Counted from the first letter of the stretch, positions 1 to 9,534 are shown. The stretch is 64,000 nt of DNA from Brevibacillus laterosporus (GCF_030489605.1 NZ_JAUKFY010000005.1:1-64000); one strand, 5' to 3'. Numbers and translations are program-made. Notes: generated by a model from the sequence alone, not told the origin.

Positions 1-101
1 CAGGGAATAAAGACATGTGTTTGGTATAATTATTCCTTAGTATATTAAAAAATGGTATAGTAGATTGAATCATATAGATTTATTCTGAGGAGTTATTATA
101 C

Positions 102-192
102 GGAGAGTTACCCAAGAGGCCGAAGGGGACGGTTTGCTAAACCGTTAGTATGCGTAAGCGTAGCGAGGGTTCGAATCCCTCACTCTCCGCCA
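102..192 (+). tRNA. tRNA-Ser (GCU anticodon)
   Basis: Seven-base acceptor stem (GGAGAGT with ACTCTCC), long class II variable arm, GCT in the anticodon loop and an encoded CCA end. First of six tRNA genes read in one direction with short spacers, so probably a processed polycistronic tRNA transcript whose promoter is at or before the window edge. Confidence 0.95.
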
Positions 193-213
193 TATTGTTT
201 TATATAGTTTTTT

Positions 214-290
214 GGCGGTGTAGCTCAGCTGGCTAGAGCGTTCGGTTCATACCCGAAAGGTCGGGGGTTCGATCCCCTCCGCCGCTACCA
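214..290 (+). tRNA. tRNA-Met (CAU anticodon, probably elongator)
   Basis: Cloverleaf with CAT in the anticodon loop and encoded CCA. The first acceptor pair is G-U. It lacks the initiator-type acceptor mismatch and the three GC pairs of the anticodon stem, so the elongator is more likely. An Ile tRNA with a modified lysidine anticodon cannot be excluded by sequence alone. Confidence 0.9.
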
Positions 291-291
291 T

Positions 292-365
292 AGGGGCATA
301 GTTTAGTGGTAGAACAAAAGTCTCCAAAACTTTTGGTGTGGGTTCGATTCCTACTGCCCCTGCCA
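292..365 (+). tRNA. tRNA-Trp (CCA anticodon)
   Basis: Acceptor arm AGGGGCA pairs with TGCCCCT. The anticodon loop carries CCA and the CCA tail is encoded. It starts one base after the tRNA-Met end. Confidence 0.93.
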
Positions 366-382
366 ACTTTTACTTACATAAT

Positions 383-456
383 GGCGGTCGTGGCGAAGTG
401 GTTAACGCATCGGATTGTGGCTCCGACACTCGTGGGTTCGATTCCCATCGATCGCC
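383..456 (+). tRNA. tRNA-His (GUG anticodon)
   Basis: GTG in the anticodon loop, with the extra 5-prime G (position -1) opposite C73 typical of bacterial tRNA-His. The bases after C73 read CCT, so the CCA end is not encoded, unlike the other tRNAs of the cluster, and must be added after transcription. Confidence 0.92.
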
Positions 457-473
457 CCTTTTTAATTTCATAA

Positions 474-548
474 GGGAGTATAGCCAAGTGGTAAGGCACA
501 GGTCTGCAAAACCTTTATTCCCCGGTTCAAATCCGGGTACTCCCTCCA
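474..548 (+). tRNA. tRNA-Cys (GCA anticodon)
   Basis: Acceptor GGGAGTA pairs with TACTCCC, GCA sits in the anticodon loop, and the CCA tail is encoded. Fifth gene of the cluster. Confidence 0.93.
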
Positions 549-554
549 AAATGC

Positions 555-631
<77 letters not shown>

Positions 632-1086
632 TTTTTATGTCTTTTTTAAAATTGAATGCCAACCTTTAAAAAGGGAAATCACATAAGACTCTGCTCGGCC
701 AAAAGGTTCGTATCGCTGAGTTTTTATTGTTTTTATAGTTGTAAAGAAAAGTAAGAAGTGAGAATTTTATTAAAAATATTCCATAAAAATTCAGATTTTG
801 TCAGTTTATACAAAAATATTTGTCGATGAAATAGGATTTTTTATAGGAGACAGGGAAAAGGTAAATGATTACATCTTATGCCAAATAGTTCTTTTGTCCC
901 TGGAATAAAAAAACATCTCTATAGAAATTTTACTAGGAATATCGGCTGACCTTTAGTTATAGAGGCCAGATTTTTGCATCTTCTGGATTCAAGCCTATTT
1001 GAAAAGGGTACACCTTTTTATAGCAGGCTTTTTTTTCTGTAGTAAATTTTGAGGTTGCAGAATAAGAGTAGGATGAAGAGGGAAAC
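632..1086. other. AT-rich intergenic region after the tRNA cluster
   Basis: Apart from the probable tRNA terminator there is a small hairpin (CCAGA/TCTGG) near 962-987, then a second terminator-like hairpin at about 991-1039 (AAGCCT...AGGCTT followed by eight T). A short transcript ending there is possible, but no promoter or RNA family was recognised. Confidence 0.4.
689..730 (+). terminator. Probable terminator of the tRNA operon
   Basis: An imperfect hairpin (CTCTGC with GCTGAG, and CGGCC with GGTTCG around an AAAA loop) is followed by a T-rich run. It lies about 60 bases after the last tRNA. Confidence 0.45.
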
Positions 1087-1194
1087 GTGATAGGGACAAA
1101 TGTTTCTCAAAAAACTGCTTGCAAGATGAAGCGAATCACTGAGCTTTTGCGTCATATTAAGCAACAAATAGATATAGAGAGAACTAAACATTGA
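1087..1194 (+). CDS. Possible 35-residue protein
   Basis: A GTG codon preceded by GAGGGAAAC opens a 35-codon frame rich in Lys, Arg and Ile. Its second half would form a basic helix (begins MIGTNVSQKTACKMKR). It ends 123 bases before the glycosyltransferase start. The ribosome site is decent, but no family is recognised, and a frame this short can occur by chance. Confidence 0.28.
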   Translation: MIGTNVSQKTACKMKRITELLRHIKQQIDIERTKH

Positions 1195-1316
1195 TTTTTC
1201 CCACTTTTGAACGATTGCAGGCTAGTTGTGAATCGTGTAAACTCGCAAATAGGGTTTGAAGGAGATATAACACTACCTGTATGCATATAAGCATACCAGG
1301 TCGAGGAGAAGAAAAG

Positions 1317-2561
1317 ATGGTTGACTTAAAAGATATAATTGAGGGGCTTTTCATCGGTTTTACCACCACAATGGGGTTAGTCAGCATCTATCAAACAGCA
1401 ATTTCTGTAGGAGGAGGCATTTTACTTCATAAGAAAAAGCCTGTTACCCACAAGCCAGAGAAAACATTTGCTGTATTGATAGCTGCACACAATGAATCAG
1501 CGGTTGTTGCACCATTGATCGAGAATTTGAAAAAAATGGACTATCCGCGTGAGATGTACGACATTTTTGTTATCTGTGACAATTGTACAGATAACACCGC
1601 AGAGATTGTTCGAAAGCATGGCGCCTATGCTTGCGAACGATTTGACACTTCAAAACGTGGCAAGGGCTACGGTATTGAGTGGATGCTAGAAAATTTATGG
1701 TCACGAGAAAAGCAGTACGATGCTGTCGTAATGTTTGATGCAGATAACTTGGTAGAGAAAAATTTCCTAACTGTCATGAACGATCGTCTATGCAAAGGAC
1801 AACAAGTTATCCAAGGTTATCTTGACTCCAAAAACCCGTTTGACTCTTGGATTACTCTTTCATACGCTTGTACGTACTGGTTCACCAACCGTATGTGGCA
1901 ATTGGCTCGCCATAACCTAGGGTTGCCAAACACATTAGGTGGTACGGGGCTTTGTATTGAGAGTAAGCTGTTAAAAGATATGGGGTGGGGAGCCACCAGC
2001 TTAACGGAAGACTTAGAGTTTGCAACGAGATGTATCGAGCGTGGCATCTACCCTTGCTGGGCTCATGAAACAAAGGTTTTCGACGAAAAACCAATCGACC
2101 TAAAATCTTCAATGAAGCAGAGACTTCGTTGGATGCAAGGTCATTATGATGTAGCTGGACGTTACATTGGTTCAGTTATAAAAAATGGCTTAAAAGCAAG
2201 AAGACTAGGAATGCTTGACGCAGCTTTCTACCTCTTTCAACCCATGTATGTGTTGATTGTTACATTTATGTCGGTATTGTTTATGGCCAGATTGTTGAGC
2301 TTTAGCACGTTCTTACCTACAACAGGCTTCTTGCCTGATTGGTTGATTTACGTGACAACAGGTATTTTCTATTTGTTACCTGTACTCGCATTGTATTTAG
2401 AGAAAGTCCCACTAAAAGCTTATTTGGGACTCATCCTGTTGCCAGTTTTCTTCCTGACATGGTTACCTATCTTCATTTACGCGTTCTTTACAAAGAACAA
2501 TCAAGAGTGGAGCCATACTGCACATACACGTGCAATTCAGATTGAAGAAATGCAACAGTAA
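1317..2561 (+). CDS. Membrane glycosyltransferase, family 2
   Basis: A 414-residue processive-type GT2 enzyme that should transfer a sugar from a nucleotide donor at the inner face of the membrane. One N-terminal membrane segment (about 10-37) precedes the GT-A domain, with DADN at 141-144 (metal/UDP binding), TED at 230-232 (catalytic base) and QRLRW at 268-272. Three hydrophobic segments follow (about 305-405). This is the layout of poly-N-acetylglucosamine and hyaluronan synthase relatives. The start is the ATG behind GAGGAGAAG rather than an ATG 36 bases upstream. It is monocistronic with a terminator behind it. The product polymer is unknown. Confidence 0.85.
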   Translation: MVDLKDIIEGLFIGFTTTMGLVSIYQTAISVGGGILLHKKKPVTHKPEKTFAVLIAAHNESAVVAPLIENLKKMDYPREMYDIFVICDNCTDNTAEIVRKHGAYACERFDTSKRGKGYGIEWMLENLWSREKQYDAVVMFDADNLVEKNFLTVMNDRLCKGQQVIQGYLDSKNPFDSWITLSYACTYWFTNRMWQLARHNLGLPNTLGGTGLCIESKLLKDMGWGATSLTEDLEFATRCIERGIYPCWAHETKVFDEKPIDLKSSMKQRLRWMQGHYDVAGRYIGSVIKNGLKARRLGMLDAAFYLFQPMYVLIVTFMSVLFMARLLSFSTFLPTTGFLPDWLIYVTTGIFYLLPVLALYLEKVPLKAYLGLILLPVFFLTWLPIFIYAFFTKNNQEWSHTAHTRAIQIEEMQQ

Positions 2562-2595
2562 TGTAAACGTAATAAAGTGGGAAATATAGTGATGA

Positions 2596-2628
2596 AGGAC
2601 CGCGGGGAAGAACTGCGGTTCTTTTTTT
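2596..2628 (+). terminator. Intrinsic terminator
   Basis: Eight-base stem AGGACCGC/GCGGTTCT followed by seven T, 34 bases behind the glycosyltransferase stop. Confidence 0.85.
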
Positions 2629-2789
2629 CTAGAAAAAACTTCGAAATGTTATTGATGTTAATATAAGAGCAACGAATAGACGGTAGCCTGAGATGTGCAA
2701 AAATGTGCAGTGTAATATTTTTCACTATTAAAAAGCTCTACAGAAACTGGTATACTGTAGAAATGCACGGGACAGAAGGGAGTATAAAG

Positions 2790-3779
2790 ATGTCAACGGA
2801 GGATATACAAAAGAGCTGTCAGCCTCTGCTATGGGGTGATAAGCGTTATCATACATGGAACTATCATTTGCGTAGTATGTTTCAACACAAGGTATTTAAG
2901 GTGCCGCTAGATGGAGGCTTTTCCTGCCCCAATCGAGATGGCAATGTTGCAGTAGGCGGCTGTACATTTTGTAGTGCACGTGGATCGGGAGACTTTGCAG
3001 GCGATCGTCGTATGACATTAGAGAAGCAATTTCATGATGTCAAGGACCGTATGCATGAAAAATGGCCTACAGCGAAGTATTTAGGGTTTTTTCAGGCATT
3101 TAGCAATACCTATGCGCCTGTAGAAGAGCTTCGCGATATGTACGAAACGATTTTACGACAAGATGATGTTGTGGGTCTTTCTATAGCAACCAGACCTGAC
3201 TGTTTAGAAGATGATGTGGTTGAGTACTTAGCAGAATTAAATGAACGCACCTATCTGTGGCTAGAATTGGGCTTGCAAACAGTGCATGAACGCACACAGC
3301 TACTGATTAATCGCGCGCATGATTACCAATGCTATCTTGATGGCTTAGAGAAGTTGCGTAAACATAACATTCGTGTCTGCTCCCACATTATTTATGGATT
3401 ACCTGGAGAGACTGCAGAAGATATGATGATGACTGCGCAGGCCGTTGCTCATTTGGATGTACAAGGTATTAAAATACATTTGCTGCATCTGTTAAAGAAA
3501 ACGCCAATGGTGAAGCAGTACAATGCTGGCTTATTGGAATTCTTGACACAAGAGGAGTATACGAAATTAGTCGTCGACACTTTGGAAATTCTACCACCAG
3601 AAATGATTGTACATCGTATTACTGGTGATGGGCCTCCTGATATTTTGATTGGACCGATGTGGAGTCGTAAAAAATGGGAAGTGCTCAATGGGATCGAGGC
3701 AGAGATGAAACGTCGCAATACATGGCAAGGAAAGTTCTTTGATCCAAATTGGGTACCGCCATTGGACCTTGGAAAATAG
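2790..3779 (+). CDS. TIGR01212-family radical SAM protein (YtqA-like)
   Basis: A 329-residue radical SAM enzyme. Cluster cysteines are Cys46, Cys58 and Cys61, with the wide first spacing (C-X11-C-X2-C) characteristic of the TIGR01212/YtqA family. A GGxTxS-like surface and the sequence IYGLPGET follow. The family's reaction is not firmly established; a role in RNA modification has been discussed for relatives. The start chosen is the ATG behind GACAGAAGGGAG, removing 29 upstream in-frame residues that look non-coding. It stands alone, with a terminator 20 bases behind the stop. Confidence 0.85.
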   Translation: MSTEDIQKSCQPLLWGDKRYHTWNYHLRSMFQHKVFKVPLDGGFSCPNRDGNVAVGGCTFCSARGSGDFAGDRRMTLEKQFHDVKDRMHEKWPTAKYLGFFQAFSNTYAPVEELRDMYETILRQDDVVGLSIATRPDCLEDDVVEYLAELNERTYLWLELGLQTVHERTQLLINRAHDYQCYLDGLEKLRKHNIRVCSHIIYGLPGETAEDMMMTAQAVAHLDVQGIKIHLLHLLKKTPMVKQYNAGLLEFLTQEEYTKLVVDTLEILPPEMIVHRITGDGPPDILIGPMWSRKKWEVLNGIEAEMKRRNTWQGKFFDPNWVPPLDLGK

Positions 3780-3796
3780 TCGAAGAGGAATGTAAA

Positions 3797-3829
3797 AAAG
3801 GAACGCGAGCAATTAGCGTTCCTTTTTTT
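3797..3829 (+). terminator. Intrinsic terminator
   Basis: Hairpin AAGGAACGC/GCGTTCCTT followed by a T run, just behind the radical SAM gene. On the other strand it also closes the CBS-domain gene. Confidence 0.8.
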
Positions 3830-3864
3830 ATAATAAATTCTTGCTTAGTTACTAATGCAGGGGG

Positions 3865-4503
3865 TCAGCTTTCATGAACGGAGGTGACAGCAAACCCATG
3901 ATTCTCCAGTTCCTGAATAATATCAATCAGATTATCTTCTGTTTTAAACTTGACTAGAATACGTCTGACACCAGAGTGTTTAGAATCAAAGGATACACAG
4001 GAGATCACATTTGACTTGTGTTCGGTCAAAATACTGGAGATTTCTCGTAACACACCTTTTCCCTCGAAGCGGGTTAGGGTCATTCTGGTCCCTTTTACAC
4101 CCATTCCAAAAGCAGATTCTAATACTAGCTCCATGTCTTTGCGTTTAATGATACCAAGAAAACGATTATTCTCGTCTACAATCGGTACAAAAGGATAACG
4201 CACAATAATAGGGAGGGCGTCTTCATAAAGATGCTCGGTTGTAAGTGGCTTTAAATTCTGGTCAACACCATCGGCAAGAGGAAGTTGAGTGAATTCTGTA
4301 AAAGTTTTGTCAGCATGATCTTGTTCGAATCTTTCAAACAAACTGCGTTTGCTCAGCGTTCCAAAATAAGTGCCATCTTCATTAATCACAGGCATGCTAA
4401 GCAATTTTCCCTTTTTCATTTCCTCCAGAGCATGGGCAATGGTGTCGGTTGGCTTTACCACTGTGAGAGAATGTAGTGGTGATAGACAGTCGGTAATGAA
4501 CAT
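3865..4503 (-). CDS. CBS-pair protein with C-terminal ACT-like domain
   Basis: 212 residues: CBS1 about 1-60, CBS2 about 75-132, and an ACT-like ligand-binding segment about 138-210 (TRFEGKGVLREISSIL). The layout is that of AcuB-type proteins of Bacillus. CBS pairs bind adenine nucleotides and ACT domains small ligands, so a sensory role is likely, but no partner is visible: there is no acuA or acuC beside it. A GGGGG ribosome site lies 9 bases before the ATG. Confidence 0.75.
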   Translation of the reverse strand: MFITDCLSPLHSLTVVKPTDTIAHALEEMKKGKLLSMPVINEDGTYFGTLSKRSLFERFEQDHADKTFTEFTQLPLADGVDQNLKPLTTEHLYEDALPIIVRYPFVPIVDENNRFLGIIKRKDMELVLESAFGMGVKGTRMTLTRFEGKGVLREISSILTEHKSNVISCVSFDSKHSGVRRILVKFKTEDNLIDIIQELENHGFAVTSVHES

Positions 4504-4574
4504 GCAATAACCCCCTTATATCCTGATCTCTTCTTTAGTATAGAAATATCCTGTAGGGCTTGTAAACAATCCTT

Positions 4575-5303
4575 TTACTTCTTACCCAAATATTTTCGTG
4601 CTAAATTAGGATAATTTGTAATTATGCCATCAATTTGTAATGAAAAGAGTTCCTGCATGCGTTCCGGAGTGTTCACTGTCCATGCAAGCAGTGATAAATG
4701 ATGCTGACGGGCAGCTTGCAGAAGTGCTTTATTTACCTGTTCTTCGGGGGCATGGAGTTCGTCCGCACGAAATTGTTTGGCAATCTCCCAGGGTTTATGT
4801 AATTGTCCGAAATAAAGCATACCGGTGCGAACTTGCGGGTCTAGCTCCTTAATACGCAAGAGGCTGTGATAATTAAAAGAGGAAACGACCACCTGTTTAT
4901 GTAAACGAAGATCATGGATGTGACGAATTACATGCTCTTCCAGTTGAGGCTGGGGGACGATAAAGTTCTTTAGTTCAATGATAAGTCGAAGCCCCGTTGT
5001 TTTGACAAACAATAAGACATCTGATAGCTCTGGAACCTTTGTCGGGGGATAATATTTTCTGCTTTTGGCAGCCGCGTTTAGTCGATGGATCTGTTTATAG
5101 GTGAGATGCCGTACTTCGCCCACTCCATCAGTTGTATGCTCTACATTGGTATCGTGCATGACAATAAGCTGTTCATCGGCTGTTACTTGAACGTCGATTT
5201 CCATACCGTCAGAGCCTTGTAGATAGGCAGCATGAAAAGCGGGAAATGTATTTTCGGGATACATGCCAGAGGCACCCCTGTGAGCATAAATAAGGGTATG
5301 CAT
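4575..5303 (-). CDS. Glycerophosphodiester phosphodiesterase
   Basis: 242 residues. Hydrolyses glycerophosphodiesters to glycerol 3-phosphate and an alcohol. The N-terminus has the GDPD signature: His8-Arg9 (AHRGASG), PENT at 16-19, the metal pair Glu35/Asp37 (MEIDVQ) and His50 (VMHD). C-terminal LLAWTVNT and DGIITNYP complete the barrel. No signal peptide is seen from the chosen start, so it is probably cytoplasmic. That start is the ATG eight bases behind AAAGGAGGA; the in-frame extension upstream is discarded. Confidence 0.88.
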   Translation of the reverse strand: MHTLIYAHRGASGMYPENTFPAFHAAYLQGSDGMEIDVQVTADEQLIVMHDTNVEHTTDGVGEVRHLTYKQIHRLNAAAKSRKYYPPTKVPELSDVLLFVKTTGLRLIIELKNFIVPQPQLEEHVIRHIHDLRLHKQVVVSSFNYHSLLRIKELDPQVRTGMLYFGQLHKPWEIAKQFRADELHAPEEQVNKALLQAARQHHLSLLAWTVNTPERMQELFSLQIDGIITNYPNLARKYLGKK

Positions 5304-5475
5304 GGGTGGAATCCTCCTTTTTTCCTGTCTCTTCTTGATACCTATGCGCAAAGGCTGTGGTTTAGATATGAAAGAAGCGAATTGAGTCAAAGAGGTACTT
5401 TGGACAACTTGTCGAATGACTAGCAATGCAAGGAGTTTTATAATAGTAAGAAATAACGCAATGAGGTGTAAAGAA

Positions 5476-6321
5476 ATGACGATGGAACCGAATGAAAATC
5501 TTTCACAAATAATTGTGGATATACATAACCAACGTATCAAGGTAATGGAGTACGACTCTGATCAAATAGACGAGATTGCAAAGTCCTCCAAACAACAGGC
5601 TGACGAATTGGGTATGACCAAGCTTATTGTCTATGCCCGACATGAGGATCTGTCAGCCTGGGGGAAACATGGATTTGTACGTGAAGGGATTCTCGAAGGC
5701 TGTATGAATGGCCAGAATGCCCACATGCTTCGATATTTTGTTACATCAGAACGAGGTACTCCTAAAAATGAGCCGCTTGCAGACGAATTTCTCCAAATAA
5801 GCTTGGCCAAACAAGCAAACAATAGTGTATGCAAGGAGCTGCCGGATAATTGTCGTGTCCGCTGGGCTGAGCTTGAAGATGCAGAAGAGCTGGCGAAGCT
5901 GTATCAAGTTGTTTTTGAGACCTATCCAACCCCCATGCATGATCCTGAGTATGTGCGAACTACGATGCAAGCAGACACCTATTACGCTGTTGTAGAAGCA
6001 GGGGGCAAGATTGTTTGCGCTGCTTCTGCTGAAGTGACACCGAATTGGGGATCAGCAGAAATGACGGATTGTGCCACACACCCTGATTGGTTAGGAAAGG
6101 GATTGCTTCAGCACCTGTTTGTAGCTTTGGAACAACGTATGCAAGAAATAGGTATTTACTATCTATATACGCTTACTCGTGCCCATTCCGCTGCGATGAA
6201 TGTAACAGCTGCTAAAATGGGCTATCGGTATACCGGCAGGCTAATTAACAATTGTGTGATTTCAACCGGCTTTGAAGATATGAATATCTGGGTCAAGCCG
6301 TTAAAAGCTGTTTGGGACTGA
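5476..6321 (+). CDS. ablB: Beta-lysine N-acetyltransferase-like GNAT protein (AblB/YodP)
   Basis: 281 residues. The C-terminal half is a GNAT domain with acetyl-CoA loop HPDWLGKGLLQHL and the following MNVTAAKMGYRYTGRL. The N-terminal half carries the YodP/AblB-specific segments (DQIDEIAKSS, WGKHGFVREG). The family makes N-epsilon-acetyl-beta-lysine in archaea; in B. subtilis yodP sits between kamA and yodQRST. Here the yodQRST-like genes lie 1.8 kb downstream beyond a divergent regulator, and no kamA is present. Start chosen at the ATG behind GAGGTG. Confidence 0.8.
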   Translation: MTMEPNENLSQIIVDIHNQRIKVMEYDSDQIDEIAKSSKQQADELGMTKLIVYARHEDLSAWGKHGFVREGILEGCMNGQNAHMLRYFVTSERGTPKNEPLADEFLQISLAKQANNSVCKELPDNCRVRWAELEDAEELAKLYQVVFETYPTPMHDPEYVRTTMQADTYYAVVEAGGKIVCAASAEVTPNWGSAEMTDCATHPDWLGKGLLQHLFVALEQRMQEIGIYYLYTLTRAHSAAMNVTAAKMGYRYTGRLINNCVISTGFEDMNIWVKPLKAVWD

Positions 6322-6326
6322 TAGCT

Positions 6327-7970
6327 TCATAGCTTACTATAGGGAATGTCCGACATGTCTGGGTAGAAAATTTGTTGCAAATGATAAGCCATAATGGCTA
6401 GCTGTAACTGCCAACAATGAGATGCATCTTGAAGTGATCCCGCTGTTTTTTGCTCTATCTGCTGTAAACGGTATTTAAGCGTGTGCCGGTGAATAAATAG
6501 ACGTTGTGATGTTTTTTGCCCATTCAGACATTCTTCAAAATAGACCTGGATCGTCTCAAGCAATTGTTGTCCATGATTCTGATCATAGTGAAGCAATGTG
6601 GCTAAGAATGGCTTCCAGAGCCGCTGTAAGGCCTCAGGCTGCGTGTGATAGGGAAACAGGAACTGATAGCCGGCTAGCCGGTCAAAATGCGATACAGATT
6701 GAATTTGGGGTGCTGGGAGGAGAGCTGTCTGGCATTTCATGGCATAGATCGCTTCTTGAACGGCTATTGACAAGGCATCGAAGGAGGCACGGGGACTGCT
6801 AATCCCGATCGCCAACGGATGCTGAGGATGCAAATCAAGCCACTTTTTTGCCACTTTTTGAATAAAAACGTCACTAGCCTTATCTTCAGGCATTAGTAAT
6901 AAGATTTCGGTTGCCCGTTCCTTACTGAGATAAGTAGGCTGATAAACCTCTGCTACCCGCTTTAATAAGGTTGGTAGCTTTTGTAGCATGTCAAAATGAT
7001 ATTCCTTTGCAGAAGGAGTAGCGGGTATGGCTAGCGCAACAACAAGATGCCGTGCATGATGATGAAGAGGGTAGCCTAACATACGGCTGCGTGCCTCCGA
7101 TTCTGCATTAAGTTCAAAGGTGCCGCTTAGTAACTCATCTAAAAAATCGCCTTTTAGACGCCATTCTGCTTGGGCTATCTCCCTGTCCTTACTGCAAGCT
7201 AAGGCAGCCAATGTTGAGGCATGCTGCAAAGCGATCATATCCCATTCCTGCCGGCAAGTTTGCTGTTTTCGTAAGGTGATAGCGCCAAAGGTAAAACGAG
7301 CAGCTTCGATCGGATGGGTTAATTCGACAGCAGAGGTGGAGTCACAGCTTCGATCAGAGAGGACTTGGCGGGAACCTTCCGTTGAGAGCATTTCAACAGT
7401 GCTAGGTCTGCATGCTTGTGAGCAGGTACGAACTAATTCATAGCCGAGTACGTCTGTTATAATCACTTCACCTTGGGTAACGGCGGCTAATTCATCTGCA
7501 ATGGCTGAAAGACCCTCACCTAGCAAAGCTACATCTAACAATCGCTGATGAATTTGTTCTGAATAGCGAATCAGCTCAAATTGACGATTCACAATTGGCT
7601 GAAGAATGGCTTTTGTGATGGTTGAGAAATTAAGCTCTGTGGGAATCTCAATCAAAGGGAGTCCAAACTGATTCGCTTGTTGAACAAAAAGGGCTGGAAT
7701 TTCACGTAAATAAAATCCGGTATGAATAGCAACGCCACTCAATCCCCGAGCTGCAAGCGAAGGTATGAACTGATCGTATTTATCTGTGTTTATCTCCAAA
7801 CCAAAACCGGTGGTAATAAGAAACTCCCCCGCTTGTAAACGCTCCAAATCTTCTACAATTTCTACGATTGTGACCCAATGAATTGGATGATGTAATCCAG
7901 ATTCCCCTGCTACCAATCTGGTTTGCACCATATCAGGCAACTGCATGGCTTCGCGGATCGTTATAGACAT
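6327..7970 (-). CDS. PucR-family transcriptional regulator
   Basis: 547 residues. The N-terminal PucR domain (about 1-125, begins MSITIREAMQLPDM) is a ligand-sensing module of purine and amine catabolism regulators. A GGDEF-like middle follows, then a C-terminal PucR-type helix-turn-helix at about 485-535 (FIHRHTLKYRLQQIEQKT). Ribosome site AAAGGCGGG. It is divergent from the aminotransferase operon, with a roughly 180-base shared upstream region, and convergent with ablB. That arrangement suggests it controls the neighbouring beta-amino acid pathway; the effector is unknown. Confidence 0.85.
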   Translation of the reverse strand: MSITIREAMQLPDMVQTRLVAGESGLHHPIHWVTIVEIVEDLERLQAGEFLITTGFGLEINTDKYDQFIPSLAARGLSGVAIHTGFYLREIPALFVQQANQFGLPLIEIPTELNFSTITKAILQPIVNRQFELIRYSEQIHQRLLDVALLGEGLSAIADELAAVTQGEVIITDVLGYELVRTCSQACRPSTVEMLSTEGSRQVLSDRSCDSTSAVELTHPIEAARFTFGAITLRKQQTCRQEWDMIALQHASTLAALACSKDREIAQAEWRLKGDFLDELLSGTFELNAESEARSRMLGYPLHHHARHLVVALAIPATPSAKEYHFDMLQKLPTLLKRVAEVYQPTYLSKERATEILLLMPEDKASDVFIQKVAKKWLDLHPQHPLAIGISSPRASFDALSIAVQEAIYAMKCQTALLPAPQIQSVSHFDRLAGYQFLFPYHTQPEALQRLWKPFLATLLHYDQNHGQQLLETIQVYFEECLNGQKTSQRLFIHRHTLKYRLQQIEQKTAGSLQDASHCWQLQLAIMAYHLQQIFYPDMSDIPYSKL

Positions 7971-8154
7971 GAGATTCCCGCCTTTCTATTACTTTGAAAC
8001 ACTCAATCCTTTACATGAACAAGCATTATACAAAATGTACAAAAAATTCTGTTTTTTATCCAGCATTTTTTTGCCAGGAAGTAGAATGTCAGGAGGTTCT
8101 ATATTCGATACGATGAGTAATAAAGCGGCGGTGAAAACGGAAGGAGCGAAGGGA

Positions 8155-9519
8155 ATGGATAGAAAAACCGAACGAAAAAGCTATGTAATTAAACCTGAAT
8201 GGGGCAAACAATATCCACGAATTTCTCATGGAAAAGGAATTTACTTATATGAAGAGAGCGGAAAGCGTTATATGGATGCTTGTTCAGGGGCTGTAACTGT
8301 TAGTATCGGGCACGCGATGGATGAAGTGGTCGATGCTATGAGACAGCAAGCTGAAAAGGTATCCTTTGCTTATCGCTCACACTTCAGTAGTGAAGCAGTA
8401 GAGGAGTTAGCGGATATTCTGGCTGCTTGGGCACCTGGCAATGTGAATTGGAGCTTTTTTGTCAGCAGTGGATCAGAGGCAACGGAGACTGCTCAAAAAA
8501 TTGCAATTCAGTACTGGCAAGAACAAGGACGCATGACTAAAAATCGGATTTTATCACGCTGGATGAGCTATCACGGAATTACGATGGGAGCTTTATCCAT
8601 GTCAGGTCATGTGCTAAGACGCAAGCGTTTCGTACCGCTATTGGCAGATTACCCGTGTATATCGGCACCCTATCCCTATCGAAATCAGCAGGGACTTGAC
8701 AGTGATGCATATGCACGTCAGACCGCAGATGAATTAGAAGCGGCCATTATCAGAACGGGAGCGGAAAATGTTGCGGCCTTTATCGCAGAGCCGATTATTG
8801 GCGCGTCTGGAGGTGCTGTAGTACCGCCAGACGGCTATTTTGCTCGCATCCGTGAAATTTGTACGAAGCATCAAATTTTATTTATAGCCGACGAAGTCAT
8901 GACAGGTGTGGGGCGTACTGGTAAAAACTTTGGAATTGATCATTGGCAGGTAACGCCTGATGTAATGACGTTGGGGAAAGGAATGAGTTCGGGATATACA
9001 CCAATGGCAGCCACAATGGTGAGTGATTCCATCATGCAGACGATTGCAGAAGGCTCTGGCTCTATCATGGCAGGTCATACGTACAGCGCTAACCCTCAGT
9101 CAGCAGCGGTTTGTGTGTCTGTAATACGTTACATGCAGCAGCATCAGCTAGTGAAAAAAGCTGAGGAGAATGGAAAGTATTTATTACAACATTTAAAACA
9201 AATCGAACAGGAATTTGACATGGTAGGAGAGGCGCGTGGGAAAGGATTACTGTGTGGATTGGAATTTGTAAAGAACAAGCTGACAAAAGAGCCATTCGCA
9301 CTCTCACATCAAGTAACAAATCGAATTATCCAGAGAGCATTTGCTAAAGGATTGATGATTTATCCAGCTATTGGCGGTTTAGATGGAATAGCAGGCGATG
9401 CAATCATTATTTCGCCCCCGCTTATTATTGAACAGCATGAAATTGATGAACTGATCCATCTACTGCGTCAGACCTTGCAGGAAGCCCAAGCGGAGTTCAA
9501 GAGAGAGGGAATCTGGTAG
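8155..9519 (+). CDS. Class III PLP aminotransferase (YodT-like)
   Basis: 454-residue aminotransferase of the ornithine/omega-amino acid type. Signature FIADEVMTGVGRTG precedes the Schiff-base lysine Lys275 in LGKGMSSGY, and SSGSEATE (about 104-111) binds the cofactor phosphate. The start is the ATG eight bases after AAGGAG; a longer in-frame reading of 70 residues has no ribosome site. First gene of a four-gene operon; next gene 15 bases on. Placement next to CoA-transferase subunits matches yodT of B. subtilis, where it is thought to deaminate an acetylated beta-lysine intermediate. That substrate is an inference. Confidence 0.85.
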   Translation: MDRKTERKSYVIKPEWGKQYPRISHGKGIYLYEESGKRYMDACSGAVTVSIGHAMDEVVDAMRQQAEKVSFAYRSHFSSEAVEELADILAAWAPGNVNWSFFVSSGSEATETAQKIAIQYWQEQGRMTKNRILSRWMSYHGITMGALSMSGHVLRRKRFVPLLADYPCISAPYPYRNQQGLDSDAYARQTADELEAAIIRTGAENVAAFIAEPIIGASGGAVVPPDGYFARIREICTKHQILFIADEVMTGVGRTGKNFGIDHWQVTPDVMTLGKGMSSGYTPMAATMVSDSIMQTIAEGSGSIMAGHTYSANPQSAAVCVSVIRYMQQHQLVKKAEENGKYLLQHLKQIEQEFDMVGEARGKGLLCGLEFVKNKLTKEPFALSHQVTNRIIQRAFAKGLMIYPAIGGLDGIAGDAIIISPPLIIEQHEIDELIHLLRQTLQEAQAEFKREGIW

Positions 9520-9534
9520 AAGGGAGGAGCATAT

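Noticed and set aside
632-1086. Riboswitch in the leader of the glycosyltransferase
   Set aside because: Hairpins are present, but no cyclic-di-GMP, preQ1, cyclic-di-AMP or other aptamer core could be recognised.
7945-8154. 70-residue N-terminal extension of the class III aminotransferase
   Set aside because: The extension overlaps the PucR gene start and promoter region. AAGGAG lies exactly in front of the ATG at 8155, where family homology also begins.
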